NCBI GenBank assembly: GCA_028290305.1
Contig: JAQGKC010000365.1
Coordinates: forward strand, 1-15,246
Length of the DNA: 15,246 bases
From: Bradyrhizobium sp.
GTDB lineage: Bacteria > Pseudomonadota > Alphaproteobacteria > Rhizobiales > Xanthobacteraceae
Direction: 5' to 3'
Positions 6,262-13,810 of this stretch are shown in pieces; position 1 is the first letter of the stretch, and each line of letters opens with the position of its first letter. The notes under the pieces are model-generated. The model had not been told where the DNA came from. It worked only from the letters and a program-made list of their open reading frames with translations, and did no database searches. Made by a program: the position numbers and the translations under genes.

Positions 6262-7544
6262 TGAGCGCCGCCCTTATTTTCGGACTTCTGTTCGCCCTGA
6301 TGCTGACGGGCATGCCGATCTCGATTTCGCTTGGCCTCACGGTGCTGACCTTCCTGTTCACGATGACGGAAGTGCCGATCGAAAGCGTCGGACTGAAGCT
6401 GTTTTCCGGCCTCGACAATTTCGGCATCATGGCGATTCCGTTCTTCATTCTTGCCGGCACGTTCCTGACACGCGGCGGCGTCGCACGGCGCATGATCGCG
6501 TTTACGACCTCCGTGGTCGGCCACCTGCCTGGCGGGTTGGGTCTCGCCGGCGTGGCGGCTTGCGCCATGTTTGCCGCCATCTCCGGATCGAGCGTCGCTA
6601 CCGTGGTGGCGATCGGCTCGATCATGATGCCTGCCATGGTGGAACACGGCTATCCGCGCCGGTTCGGTGTGGGCGTGATCTCGACCTCGGGCGCGCTCGG
6701 AATCCTGGTTCCACCGTCAATCATTCTGGTGCTGTATGGCGTGTCCACCAACACCTCGATCGGCGCGCTGTTCATGGCGGGCATCATTCCCGGCATCATC
6801 CTGGCGCTGATGCTGGCAGCGGTCACCTGGTTCATCGCCAAGCGCAACAACTATCCGCGCATGCGCAAGGCGACGGTGGGCGAACAGCTGAGCGCGTTCC
6901 GGGAGAGCATCTGGGGACTGCTGCTGATCGTCATCGTGCTCGGCGGCATCTATGGCGGCATCTTCACGCCGACGGAAGCCGCCGCGGTCGCCGCCGTGTA
7001 CGCCTTCTTCATCACCGTGTTCGTCTACAAGGAATTGAAGCTGACCGAAGTGCCCAAGGTTCTGCTTCAGGCCGCGAGCATGAGTTCGATGCTGCTCTAC
7101 ATCATCACCAACGCGGTGCTGTTCTCGTTCCTGATGACGCATGAGCAGATACCGCAGGAAATGGCGGCCTGGATCATCGACAAGCATTTCGGCGTCTGGA
7201 CGTTCCTGCTGGTGGTGAACCTGATCCTGCTTGCAGCCGGAAACGTCATGGATCCGTCATCGATTCTCTTGATCATGGCGCCTATCCTGTTCCCGCTTGC
7301 CACCAAGCTTGGTGTTCATCCGGTGCATCTCGGCATCCTGATGATCGTGAATACCGAAGTTGGATTGTGCCATCCGCCGGTCGGCTTGAACCTCTATATC
7401 GCAAGCAGTATCGCCAAGATGGGCATCAGCGAGATCACCGTGGCGGTGTTGCCGTGGCTGCTGGCGATGCTGGCCTTCCTTGCTCTCATCACCTATGTGC
7501 CGGAAGTGTCATTGTGGCTGCCGCATCTGCTCGGCATGATCTGA
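6261..7544 (+). CDS. dctM: TRAP transporter large permease subunit (DctM family)
   Basis: The 427-residue polytopic protein is the ion-coupled transport subunit of the TRAP system in the inner membrane. It uses a sodium or proton gradient to import the ligand handed over by DctP. Hydrophobic segments fill most of its length. Family hallmarks include IPFFILAGTFLTRGGVARRM near residue 50, the FAAISGSSVATVVAIGSIM segment near 100, GVISTSGALGILVPPSIILV near 140, FTPTEAAAVAAVYA near 235 and the C-terminal NTEVGLCHPPVGLNLYI. Length is normal. The ATG at 6261 overlaps the dctQ stop by one base. No obvious terminator follows within 120 bases, so read-through into the next gene is possible. Confidence 0.95.
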   Translation: MSAALIFGLLFALMLTGMPISISLGLTVLTFLFTMTEVPIESVGLKLFSGLDNFGIMAIPFFILAGTFLTRGGVARRMIAFTTSVVGHLPGGLGLAGVAACAMFAAISGSSVATVVAIGSIMMPAMVEHGYPRRFGVGVISTSGALGILVPPSIILVLYGVSTNTSIGALFMAGIIPGIILALMLAAVTWFIAKRNNYPRMRKATVGEQLSAFRESIWGLLLIVIVLGGIYGGIFTPTEAAAVAAVYAFFITVFVYKELKLTEVPKVLLQAASMSSMLLYIITNAVLFSFLMTHEQIPQEMAAWIIDKHFGVWTFLLVVNLILLAAGNVMDPSSILLIMAPILFPLATKLGVHPVHLGILMIVNTEVGLCHPPVGLNLYIASSIAKMGISEITVAVLPWLLAMLAFLALITYVPEVSLWLPHLLGMI

Positions 7545-7668
7545 AAGATTTCAATTCACTTAACACCGGCGGATTACATCTTGGTAAGACAGGATACCCT
7601 TGCCAAACTGTAAGTTGATTGCGTGCGAAAGCGCGCTCATCCTTGTGCAATCTTCAAAGGAGGTTCGC

Positions 7669-8286
7669 ATGAAGAAAGTCCTTCTCGCCGGCGTCGCAGC
7701 ACTCGCCATCGCCGGTTCGACCGTGGTCTATGCCCAGCACCGCCCGTGGTTTCACATCCACGAGCGAATGAACCCAGAGGACAGGGCGGCCTTTACCGAT
7801 GCACGGATCGCCGCCGTGCATGCGGGTCTGAAGCTGACGCCCGATCAGGAGAAATTGTGGCCGCCGCTTGAGGCCGCGGTGCGGGATTTTGCAAAGATGC
7901 GAATCGATCGCGCCAATGCGCGGATGAACTCGCAGAAGGATGACTCCAAGGATGCGCAGAAGCCCGACGATCCGGTGGCGCACCTGCACGAACGCGCCGA
8001 TAACATGGCGGTTACCGCGGCGGCGCTGAAGAAGATCGCCGATGCGGCCGACCCGCTCTACAAGACCCTCGATGATGGGCAGAAGCGCCGGCTCAAGATC
8101 CTGACCCATATGGAAGGCCGGTTCGGCGGCGGAGGCTGGCGGCACCGTGAATTCGAGCGCGGCATGGATCGGGGTGGGGATCGGGATCGCGATGGCGGCG
8201 ACCGGGATCGCGGTTACGAACGGGATCGTGGCTATGATCGGGACGGCGGCCCGGGCCGGGATCATGGCGACCCTGAACGGCTCTGA
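7669..8286 (+). CDS. Secreted LTXXQ-motif (Spy/CpxP-like) periplasmic protein with Arg/Asp/Gly-rich tail
   Basis: This 205-residue protein starts with a Sec signal peptide (MKKVLLAGVAALAIAG…VYA, cut near residue 22). A helical LTXXQ domain follows: LKLTPDQEKLWPPL places the motif LTPDQ at residues 56-60, and a weaker second copy LDDGQ lies at 134-138. This family includes the periplasmic stress chaperones Spy and CpxP; alphaproteobacterial members are mostly uncharacterised. The last 50 residues are a low-complexity tail of short repeats such as RDRGYERDRGYDRDGG, highly charged and flexible. ATG 7669 has a perfect AAAGGAGG five bases upstream, whereas the in-frame ATG at 7600 would bury the signal peptide. 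It is followed by a clear terminator. A role in envelope stress or metal binding is plausible but not shown. Confidence 0.85.
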   Translation: MKKVLLAGVAALAIAGSTVVYAQHRPWFHIHERMNPEDRAAFTDARIAAVHAGLKLTPDQEKLWPPLEAAVRDFAKMRIDRANARMNSQKDDSKDAQKPDDPVAHLHERADNMAVTAAALKKIADAADPLYKTLDDGQKRRLKILTHMEGRFGGGGWRHREFERGMDRGGDRDRDGGDRDRGYERDRGYDRDGGPGRDHGDPERL

Positions 8287-8352
8287 GCCCAAGGCCCTCA
8301 CGAGGCCCTTGCCAGGGTTCTGGCCAAGGCCCTCAATTAATCGGAACTGACG

Positions 8353-8380
8353 AAAAGCCGCTGGATTCCGGCGGCTTTTT
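8353..8380 (+). terminator. Intrinsic terminator of the LTXXQ gene
   Basis: AAAAGCCGC (8353-8361) and GCGGCTTTT (8371-8379) make a perfect nine-pair stem with a nine-base loop, followed by T and, two bases later, another T-run (GATTTTTG). The A-run on the left makes it potentially bidirectional, but only the rightward gene needs it. Confidence 0.85.
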
Positions 8381-8423
8381 GATTTTTGCGCCTCCCGCCG
8401 ACGGCCGGGAAAACCCCGCCGGT

Positions 8424-8453
8424 TTGCTGGACATCGGGGGGACGCTTTGCTAA
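8424..8453 (+). promoter_or_regulatory. Candidate promoter of the tRNA-Lys gene
   Basis: TTGCTG (8424-8429) and TGCTAA (8448-8453) are 18 bases apart, ending about 37 bases before the mature tRNA. The match is moderate and rests largely on position between the terminator and the tRNA. Confidence 0.3.
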
Positions 8454-8490
8454 ACGACGCCTTCTTGCGAAGGCTTTCCGGGCCAGTTCC

Positions 8491-8566
8491 GGGCGCATAG
8501 CTCAGTTGGTAGAGCAGATGACTCTTAATCATCGGGTCCCAGGTTCGAGCCCTGGTGCGCCCACCA
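8491..8566 (+). tRNA. tRNA-Lys(CUU)
   Basis: The sequence folds as a complete cloverleaf of 76 bases. The acceptor stem GGGCGCA pairs with TGCGCCC. The D-arm is AGCTCAGTTGGTAGAGC, the anticodon stem GATGA/TCATC encloses the loop CTCTTAA with anticodon CTT (8524-8526), and the T-arm is CCAGG-TTCGAGC-CCTGG. The discriminator A (8563) and an encoded CCA (8564-8566) complete it. It reads AAG codons. The gene is intact although a tyrosine integrase lies downstream, so the element to its right most likely integrated into its 3' end and restored the tRNA. Confidence 0.97.
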
Positions 8567-8611
8567 AGCTTTTCAAGGACATAGCTTAAGACAGAAGCGG
8601 AACGGTCAAGC

Positions 8612-8633
8612 CGGTTTGCAACGCGGTTTGCAA
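8612..8633. repeat. Two direct copies of CGGTTTGCAA, possible integrase arm sites
   Basis: CGGTTTGCAA occurs at 8612-8621 and again at 8624-8633, a period of 12 bases, in the short gap between tRNA-Lys and the first island gene. Short direct repeats flanking the crossover site are typical binding sites for the N-terminal arm-binding domain of tyrosine integrases. That function is inferred from position. Confidence 0.4.
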
Positions 8634-8652
8634 TTTTCGTTCACGAACTGTC

Positions 8653-9375
8653 TCAACCAAGCCGGATATTTGCGGTCAAATGAACAACCCGACCGTAAGA
8701 GACGGTCGCGCGAGATGCCGAAACTCCACCCCATAGGTTCAGAGATGCTTTGCGGTCGCCGTCCGAAACTTCTATTTTGATCTCGCGCATATCGAATTGG
8801 ATGGTGTCCGCCTTATCCAATGTGCTGACCAGTTTGGTAGCTTCATCGGATGGGATTCTTTGATTCATCAATATGAACCATTCCTCGCACGGTTTAACGG
8901 ACGCTGCGCTGTCAGGCCGAATCGTCGGCGTCGGAAGTTTCCCTGTCCCGCCCGAGCCTGAAAAAGCGATCTGACCGGAAACGCCAACTAGGCTTATCGC
9001 TTTTCCCGTGCCGTTGAAAACTCTTATGCTGATCTCACTGTGCCGCTCTTGAGCAATGTGTTCGACTTGAACCCTCATTTCACCGACGTACAAGGCTTGG
9101 GCCAGCGGAGCTTCAATAAGGCCAGTCTCTTTGCCGTTTCTGAGATACACGAACCACATAGTGGCGGCGACGCCAGCGACAAAGCAGATCACATAAGCTG
9201 CAGTCGAAGTGGAGATAACCGCGATCACCATGTTCAGCACGGGATGCCAAGAGTAAGCCAACCACTTGTTCCACCCCTCTTGGTCAAAGAGTCTCTTGAT
9301 GTTTTCGCTAAACAAAAGTGCCAACAACGCGGGTGCACTGAGCAGTGTTGATAACCAACGAACGATCTTTTGCAT
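8653..9375 (-). CDS. Unrecognised membrane protein carried between the tRNA and the integrase
   Basis: I do not recognise this 240-residue protein. Two hydrophobic stretches lie near the N-terminus (about residues 7-23 and 45-78, the latter long enough for one or two spans). About 160 residues of mixed polar sequence follow, with many short beta-like segments (SEISIRVFNGTGKAISLVGV, TIQFDMREIKIEVSD), suggesting a membrane-anchored beta-sandwich domain. There are no catalytic motifs that I can see. Base composition is visibly poorer in GC than that of leuA or dctM, in keeping with acquisition. It is transcribed leftwards like the integrase, 46 bases after the integrase stop, and may be a late member of that operon. 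Its place at the island edge fits a cargo gene such as an exclusion or defence function, but nothing in the sequence shows this. Confidence 0.7.
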   Translation of the reverse strand: MQKIVRWLSTLLSAPALLALLFSENIKRLFDQEGWNKWLAYSWHPVLNMVIAVISTSTAAYVICFVAGVAATMWFVYLRNGKETGLIEAPLAQALYVGEMRVQVEHIAQERHSEISIRVFNGTGKAISLVGVSGQIAFSGSGGTGKLPTPTIRPDSAASVKPCEEWFILMNQRIPSDEATKLVSTLDKADTIQFDMREIKIEVSDGDRKASLNLWGGVSASRATVSYGRVVHLTANIRLG

Positions 9376-9421
9376 GCGCGAAGTCTACAATCCCTGGCTG
9401 TCGCGACAACCCATAATCTTG

Positions 9422-10489
9422 TTATCCATACGTCGCAACCAGCTTAACGATCGCCTGATCTGCCAGTTCGGTTTGGCCGCCGAGGTAGTGCGCTTTTAAA
9501 ATCTCGTCGACGTCCCGCGGGCTATGCCCCGTGATGGCCGCGATCTGCGGCACAGTGCAACCCGCCAGCGCAAGACGCGTTACTGCGGTGCCGCGAAGAT
9601 CGTGAAAGTGCAAATCCTCGTCACCGAGCTTCGCGCGATCGAAAGCCTTGCCCCACGATGCCCGAAAGCCGTCGCTGGTCCACGATTCACCGAATGTGTT
9701 CCGCAGAATAGTCCCCTCGGCCTTTTCCGGGCGGCGCGCGTCCAGTACGGCCTTCAACGGTGCACCAATCGGGATCACAATTCGTTTTTTCTTTTTTCCG
9801 CGCCTCTGCTTGTTGGGCTGCAATCTTATATGGGTGCCGTCGTATTGCGACCAAGCGATATCGATCAACGTTCCCTGACGCTGGCCAGTCCACAATGCCA
9901 TTAACAAGCCCAAAACGAGTTCGGGCGAGGCTACCGCACAGAACGCCTCTATATGTTTGTCCAGCCAAATGATTTCGGCTCGGTCGGCCTCATACAGGCG
10001 CCCGCCACGTTCGCAGACGTTGACCGCGATCAAGCCGCGATCCTTGGCCACTGCGAGCACGCGCGCTAGCACAGTCCAAGCGTAGTCGGCCTTGCGGGGA
10101 TTGGCCGCCATGCCGTCGCGCCATTCCTTGAATTTGCCGCGGGCGCGTCGATCCTGCACCGCTGCGAGTGGCATGGTTCCGAATTCTTCCTCAATCATCT
10201 TAAGATAACGGCGGTAGTCCTTTTGGGTCTGTTCGGCTAATCCTGTGAAGTCAGTGAATGCCTTGAAAGCTGCGATCAGCGAAAACAACGTGCCGGTGGA
10301 TGGCTTTTTCCGTTCCGCGTGGGCGGCAGCGTAGGCAACTGCGAATTGCGGATCCTTTGGAGCTAGAGCGGCGCCGTCGTCCGATTTGAGCATCGGTCCA
10401 CCACGCCATGCGTAGTAGTATTTGCGGCGCGTGCCATCGGCGAGCCGCTTACTGGCGGTCGCCACGCCGGGCAGCTTTCGCCGATTCAT
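9422..10489 (-). CDS. int: Tyrosine-type site-specific integrase
   Basis: The protein (355 residues from the ATG at 10489; an upstream TTG at 10510 would add seven) is a phage/island integrase that recombines attachment sites. The N-terminal half is Lys/Arg-rich and includes a SAM-like core-binding region (about residues 65-155). The catalytic domain shows the first arginine in ALWTGQRQGTL (R204), HDLRG (H296, R299), TGHS (H322) and the nucleophile in AHYLGG (Y335), so the main active-site residues I looked for are present. A basic run RRGKKKKR lies in the beta-sheet region that normally carries the catalytic lysine. The gene points towards tRNA-Lys, 925 bases away, making that tRNA the likely attachment site. 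The start overlaps the preceding small gene by 41 bases, so the two are probably co-expressed. Confidence 0.93.
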   Translation of the reverse strand: MNRRKLPGVATASKRLADGTRRKYYYAWRGGPMLKSDDGAALAPKDPQFAVAYAAAHAERKKPSTGTLFSLIAAFKAFTDFTGLAEQTQKDYRRYLKMIEEEFGTMPLAAVQDRRARGKFKEWRDGMAANPRKADYAWTVLARVLAVAKDRGLIAVNVCERGGRLYEADRAEIIWLDKHIEAFCAVASPELVLGLLMALWTGQRQGTLIDIAWSQYDGTHIRLQPNKQRRGKKKKRIVIPIGAPLKAVLDARRPEKAEGTILRNTFGESWTSDGFRASWGKAFDRAKLGDEDLHFHDLRGTAVTRLALAGCTVPQIAAITGHSPRDVDEILKAHYLGGQTELADQAIVKLVATYG

Positions 10490-10673
10490 GTTCTCGTTCC
10501 CATTTTTCAAAAGCGTCTTCGTCGCTCGGTGCGACGGGCGGCGCGTTGAGTATCACCCGGATCGTTGTGCCATTGCACTGGATAACTTCCACAGCATCGG
10601 CACCAGTCTGCCGCGCCGCCCGAATGGCTCGGGCGATATCCGCTTGGCTTATCGTAGCGGCGCGGCGAGACAT
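10449..10673 (-). CDS. Small conserved-type protein upstream of and overlapping the integrase
   Basis: This 74-residue protein begins MSRRAATISQADIARAIRAA, continues with a short strand region EVIQCNGTTIRVIL and ends in a charged helix. GAGG seven bases before the ATG at 10673 supports this start over an upstream one at 10727. Small proteins with the same opening (Arg-rich start, TISQADIARAIRAA-like helix, then a short strand pair) are, from memory, frequent next to integrases in Bradyrhizobium islands and prophages. Their function is not known to me; a role as a recombination directionality factor or DNA-binding accessory is possible. Its 3' end runs 41 bases into the integrase gene in another frame, implying translational coupling. 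Confidence 0.7.
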   Translation of the reverse strand: MSRRAATISQADIARAIRAARQTGADAVEVIQCNGTTIRVILNAPPVAPSDEDAFEKWEREHESAKAARRGDRQ

Positions 10674-10739
10674 GGCTCTACCTCGAACAAGGGATGATTG
10701 CGAAGTGTCCCTTGCAACGCTCGACAATCCTGCCTTCGC

Positions 10740-11357
10740 TCATTGCTCGGTTTCCTTAGTTAGTAGAGTGCGGGCGACAGCGGTGAGATCACGAACCGTT
10801 TGACGCGGAATCGAGACACCGACACGCAGTCCCCTTTCTTCGTGCTTTTGCGTCGAGAAGATGCTGCTAGTGGGGTCCGGACTGACTTTGACGTTCTTTG
10901 CTCCGCGACGCTCCAACGCTGATTTCAATGAAACAAAATTCATGTCCCTCTCGGCGTCGCTTCCATCGAAGCCTATTGCCGCTCGCCCGGCATTCACTTG
11001 GACGCTGATTCCGCTCACCCTTTCGGCGAGAGTTTCGTCAGAAAAAATTCGGCTTAAAGCGGCGTGAAATGTTTTGGCGCCGGTAAGCGGGCATTTCGAT
11101 GCGATTGAGCCAGCCTCACCAAACGATCGGGCAAGAGGTCCGACATCAGCTAGGCTTACGCTGGCGAGCATACCGATGGTCAGCATGGCGACTGACTCCG
11201 ATGTCGCGCGGACGCCGCTTCCGCGACCATGACCAGGCAGAGCGTCAAGCAAACCCTCGCGCACAAGCGCGCGCTGCCGCTCGTAAAGTGTTGTGCGGTT
11301 CACCTTAAGCACTTCCGCGAGAGCGGGCAGACATCCTTGAAGTGATTTGAAAGGCAT
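10740..11357 (-). CDS. Island regulator with N-terminal winged helix-like domain
   Basis: This 205-residue protein has a likely helix-turn-helix in residues 7-40 (LPALAEVLKVNRTTLYERQR), followed by a glycine-rich wing-like turn GHGRGSGVRA. The remainder (residues 55-205) is mixed helix/strand and not recognised. AAAGG eight bases before the ATG supports the start. The gene is the first of a leftward set (regulator, small protein, integrase, possibly the membrane protein) and faces a rightward operon across a 90-base gap with two inverted repeats. It is therefore well placed to control both directions, like a phage repressor. Similar HTH proteins with the GRGSGVRAT continuation occur, as I recall, in alphaproteobacterial prophages. 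The regulatory role is inferred. Confidence 0.75.
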   Translation of the reverse strand: MPFKSLQGCLPALAEVLKVNRTTLYERQRALVREGLLDALPGHGRGSGVRATSESVAMLTIGMLASVSLADVGPLARSFGEAGSIASKCPLTGAKTFHAALSRIFSDETLAERVSGISVQVNAGRAAIGFDGSDAERDMNFVSLKSALERRGAKNVKVSPDPTSSIFSTQKHEERGLRVGVSIPRQTVRDLTAVARTLLTKETEQ

Positions 11358-11447
11358 GACCCCAACCTTTGGCCCCGGATAACCGGGTATTAACTTAGTA
11401 TGGTGTACAACGTCAAGTTATAAGCGGCTACTGAGAGAGATTAAATT
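11358..11447. promoter_or_regulatory. Divergent control region with two inverted repeats
   Basis: Ninety bases separate the leftward regulator from the rightward operon. CCCGG (11374-11378) and CCGGG (11383-11387) form a dyad with a four-base spacer. TAACTT (11391-11396) and AAGTTA (11415-11420) form a second dyad with an 18-base spacer. Both are suitable as operators overlapping divergent promoters, although I cannot place the promoters with confidence. Confidence 0.4.
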
Positions 11448-11640
11448 ATGAACGAAGAGCTAAAGGAGCTGCTTTCCAGACCTACAGCCTCAATCCCTGA
11501 CGTCGGCCGTATTTGTTACGGGCTGAGCAGCCTACGGCGCCGCCGGCCGTGGTGAGATTCCGACAATCAGAATTGGTCGGCTGCTGAAAGTCCCGACGTC
11601 TGCGCTGCGAAAGCAGCTAGGCATCGAGGTCGCGGCATGA
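11448..11640 (+). pseudogene. Excisionase-like (MerR/HTH_17-type) small DNA-binding protein, frameshifted
   Basis: From ATG 11448 the frame reads MNEELKELLSRPTASIPDVG, RICYGLS, and then runs into nonsense and a stop (TGA at 11553-11555). From about 11530 a different frame reads AAYGAAGRGEIPTIRIGRLL and KVPTSALRKQLGIEVAA to a TGA at 11638-11640. Together these are the usual small excisionase/AlpA-like HTH protein. In the family, GLSRN is followed at once by AAY, so the copy appears to lack several bases (for example eight) after the codons for GLS. The breakpoint lies near 11527-11533. It heads the rightward operon and its stop overlaps the next ATG (ATGA). Without it, excision of the element may be lost, unless the shift is a sequencing error. 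Confidence 0.7.
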
Positions 11641-11861
11641 ATCTCACCGCTCCTTTCCACCGCACTCCAGTTTCCCTGGACACAAATAACGTGGCTGTTC
11701 TTCGTCCGAACGCCGGTCCGGTAGCGACCAGTGTTGCTGATGAAGGGTGTACGCCAACCACGACGGCGACTGCCACGTCGCTCGTCCTTGTGGATGGCGC
11801 CGGCAGAATGCTGGTCGATCAGAATGGTAACCTGATCATTTCGTTCGCAGGAAACACGTAA
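11637..11861 (+). CDS. Small 74-aa protein of the tail-fibre operon, function unknown
   Basis: I do not recognise a named family. The protein is 74 residues, rich in Thr, Ala and Val, with a likely unfolded N-terminal half and a C-terminal strand pair (SLVLVDGAGRMLVDQNGNLI). It has no signal peptide and one cysteine. It starts inside the stop of the HTH gene (ATGA) and its own stop overlaps the next start (TAATG), so it belongs to a tightly coupled operon with the tail-fibre gene. It may be a small virion or tail-associated protein or an assembly factor, by position only. Confidence 0.6.
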   Translation: MNLTAPFHRTPVSLDTNNVAVLRPNAGPVATSVADEGCTPTTTATATSLVLVDGAGRMLVDQNGNLIISFAGNT

Positions 11862-13810
11862 TGGCCACCCTTCGACCCAAAGACGAACCCCCCGTCACTG
11901 CCGTTCTCAGTGGTGACATCTTTCTTATTGACGGCGCGACGGGCGTTCGGGGATTGGCCGCGAGTGTCGTTCCGATTCTGGACGCGAACGCGAACGCCAC
12001 GATCAACAACGTCATCGAAGGATTCACGAGTATAGCGACGGCGGCGGGAACCACGACGCTCACGGCGGTCAGCGCGGCGCAGCAGTTTTTCACTGGCACG
12101 ACGACGCAAACGGTCCTTCTGCCCGTTACGTCCACGCTCAAGCTCGGGCAAAGTTGGTTTTTCCAGAATAGCAGCACGGGCGCTGTGACGATCCAATCGT
12201 CCGGTGCCAACGCCGTCAAAGTCATCGGACCTGGCGCATTCGCCATCGTCACGTGCATCGCGATCACTGGCACCACCGCGGCGTCGTGGCAAGCGACCTA
12301 TTTCGCCGATATCGTTGTGTCGGGGAAGGTTCTGACGCTCAACAACAGCCTCACGCTCGCCGGCACCGACGGCACGACGATGACGTTCCCGGCCACGTCA
12401 GCGGCGTTGGCTAGGACGGACACGGGACAGACCTTTAGCGGTACGCAGGCATTCGGCGCTTTGACTGCCACGACGGTCAACGGCAATACTTGGACCGCAG
12501 GCACCGGAACTCTTGCAATAGGCGCCGGTAAGAGTGTTGCAATATCCAACGGAATCAACATTGCCGCTGGATCGGATAGCACGACTCAAACTTTCCCTGC
12601 TACGTCCGGAACGGTGGTCACGTCTGCGTCGGTAAACACTATCACCAACGCCATGCGCACGCAGATGGCGGCGTTTACTCTCAAGGGCAATGCGACCGGA
12701 GCTTTGGCGAACGAAGCGGACATAGACGTGACCGCTCTTACGCTCAAAGCGGCGCCGGTCTCGGGCGATATTGTGCTAATTCAGGACAGCGCCGCATCGA
12801 ACGCGTTTAAGAAAACGACCGTCGGCGCGTTGTCATCGGCCGGCTCGGTTGCGTCGCTCAATGGTCAAACCGGCGCTCTTCTGTGGGTGGTCACACCGGG
12901 CGGACGGCTCTCGCTTACGAGTGGTGTGCCCGTTACTGAAAGCGACGTGACCGGCGCGACCACCATCTATCTTACAACCGGTGACAACGATTTCACTCAG
13001 ATATGGGACGGCACTAACTGGGTTCCTCGCCAGTTTACGCAGCAGAGCCTAATTCTAGATGCTACAGGCCATCTCATCAGTGCGAACTATGATGTTTGGG
13101 AGTATTGGGACGGCTCTGCAGTGCGGATCGGAACGGGTCCTGCATGGGGGACGAATATCTCCCGTGGAACAGGTGGCGGATCATCAGAGGTTCAAATCCT
13201 CAACGGTCGGATGACCAATGCCAACGCAATCTTTTTGCGTAACAACAGCGTAACAACAGCAGCCATCGCAGCTGGAAAATGCAATCTTCGCGGCAGCTTC
13301 CGAACCACAGTGGCTGGGCTGACAGAGGATAGTTTTGCGAAGCGCTTCCTAAGCAACGTCTACAATATAGCGCCTCGTGAGATGAAGGTCGTTGAGACTG
13401 CGGACAGTTGGCCTAACACAGGGGCCGTATCGACGCCAAGGCAACTGAATGGAAACACCGCAAATCAGATCGCGTATATACATTCGGTAGCGGGCCGCTC
13501 CTTATCGGCACACGCCAACCTCTTTGCATCAAATAACTCAGGCGGGATAGCGAAAATAGCCGTTGGTATCGGCATCAATTCCGCGACCGTTGATTCCTCA
13601 CAAATCAGAACCCCATACGTCAACGATGGTACAAAGGTTAATTTCGCGACTACCACGGCAACGTATCGCGGATATCCCGGCATTGGCTAAAACTTCGCGC
13701 CAGCCCTTGAATTTTTCGCGGTTGCAACGGCAGGGCAGTTGACGTTCTTCGGCGACAACACCGCAGATGGGTTTGTCCAGAGCGGCATTATCGGGAGCAT
13801 CTTAAATTGA
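11861..13810 (+). pseudogene. Phage tail-fibre protein, interrupted by an in-frame TAA near its end
   Basis: From ATG 11861 the frame codes 609 residues to TAA 13688-13690, then stays open in the same frame for 39 more codons to TGA 13808-13810. The N-terminal half has phage fibre composition (Thr/Ala/Gly-rich), with the segment AAGTTTLTAVSAAQQFFTGT and repeated units TLAGTDGTTMTFPATSAALA (near 170) and IAAGSDSTTQTFPATSGTVV (near 235). The C-terminal part has the tail-protein pattern TEDSFAKRFLSNVYN…ANQIAYIHSVAG…YRGYPGIG. The sequence after the stop (NFAPALEF, LTFFGDNTADGF, QSGIIGSI) matches how this family normally ends, usually after a G-Y/F-x motif, so GGC TAA AAC is most simply a TAC-to-TAA change. 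Loss of 40 residues at the tip would probably affect folding or binding. Stop read-through or sequencing error remain possible. Confidence 0.75.

Noticed and set aside
6560..7144. 194-codon alternative frame inside dctM
   Set aside because: His/Arg-rich shadow frame of a clear membrane protein.
7600..7668. N-terminal extension of the LTXXQ protein from ATG 7600
   Set aside because: It would bury the signal peptide 23 residues inside and ignores the perfect SD before 7669.
13237..13258. 11-base tandem duplication GCGTAACAACA in the fibre gene
   Set aside because: A recent 11-base duplication would shift the frame, yet the family pattern is in the same frame on both sides, so it is more likely an old or chance repeat of Asn/Thr codons.
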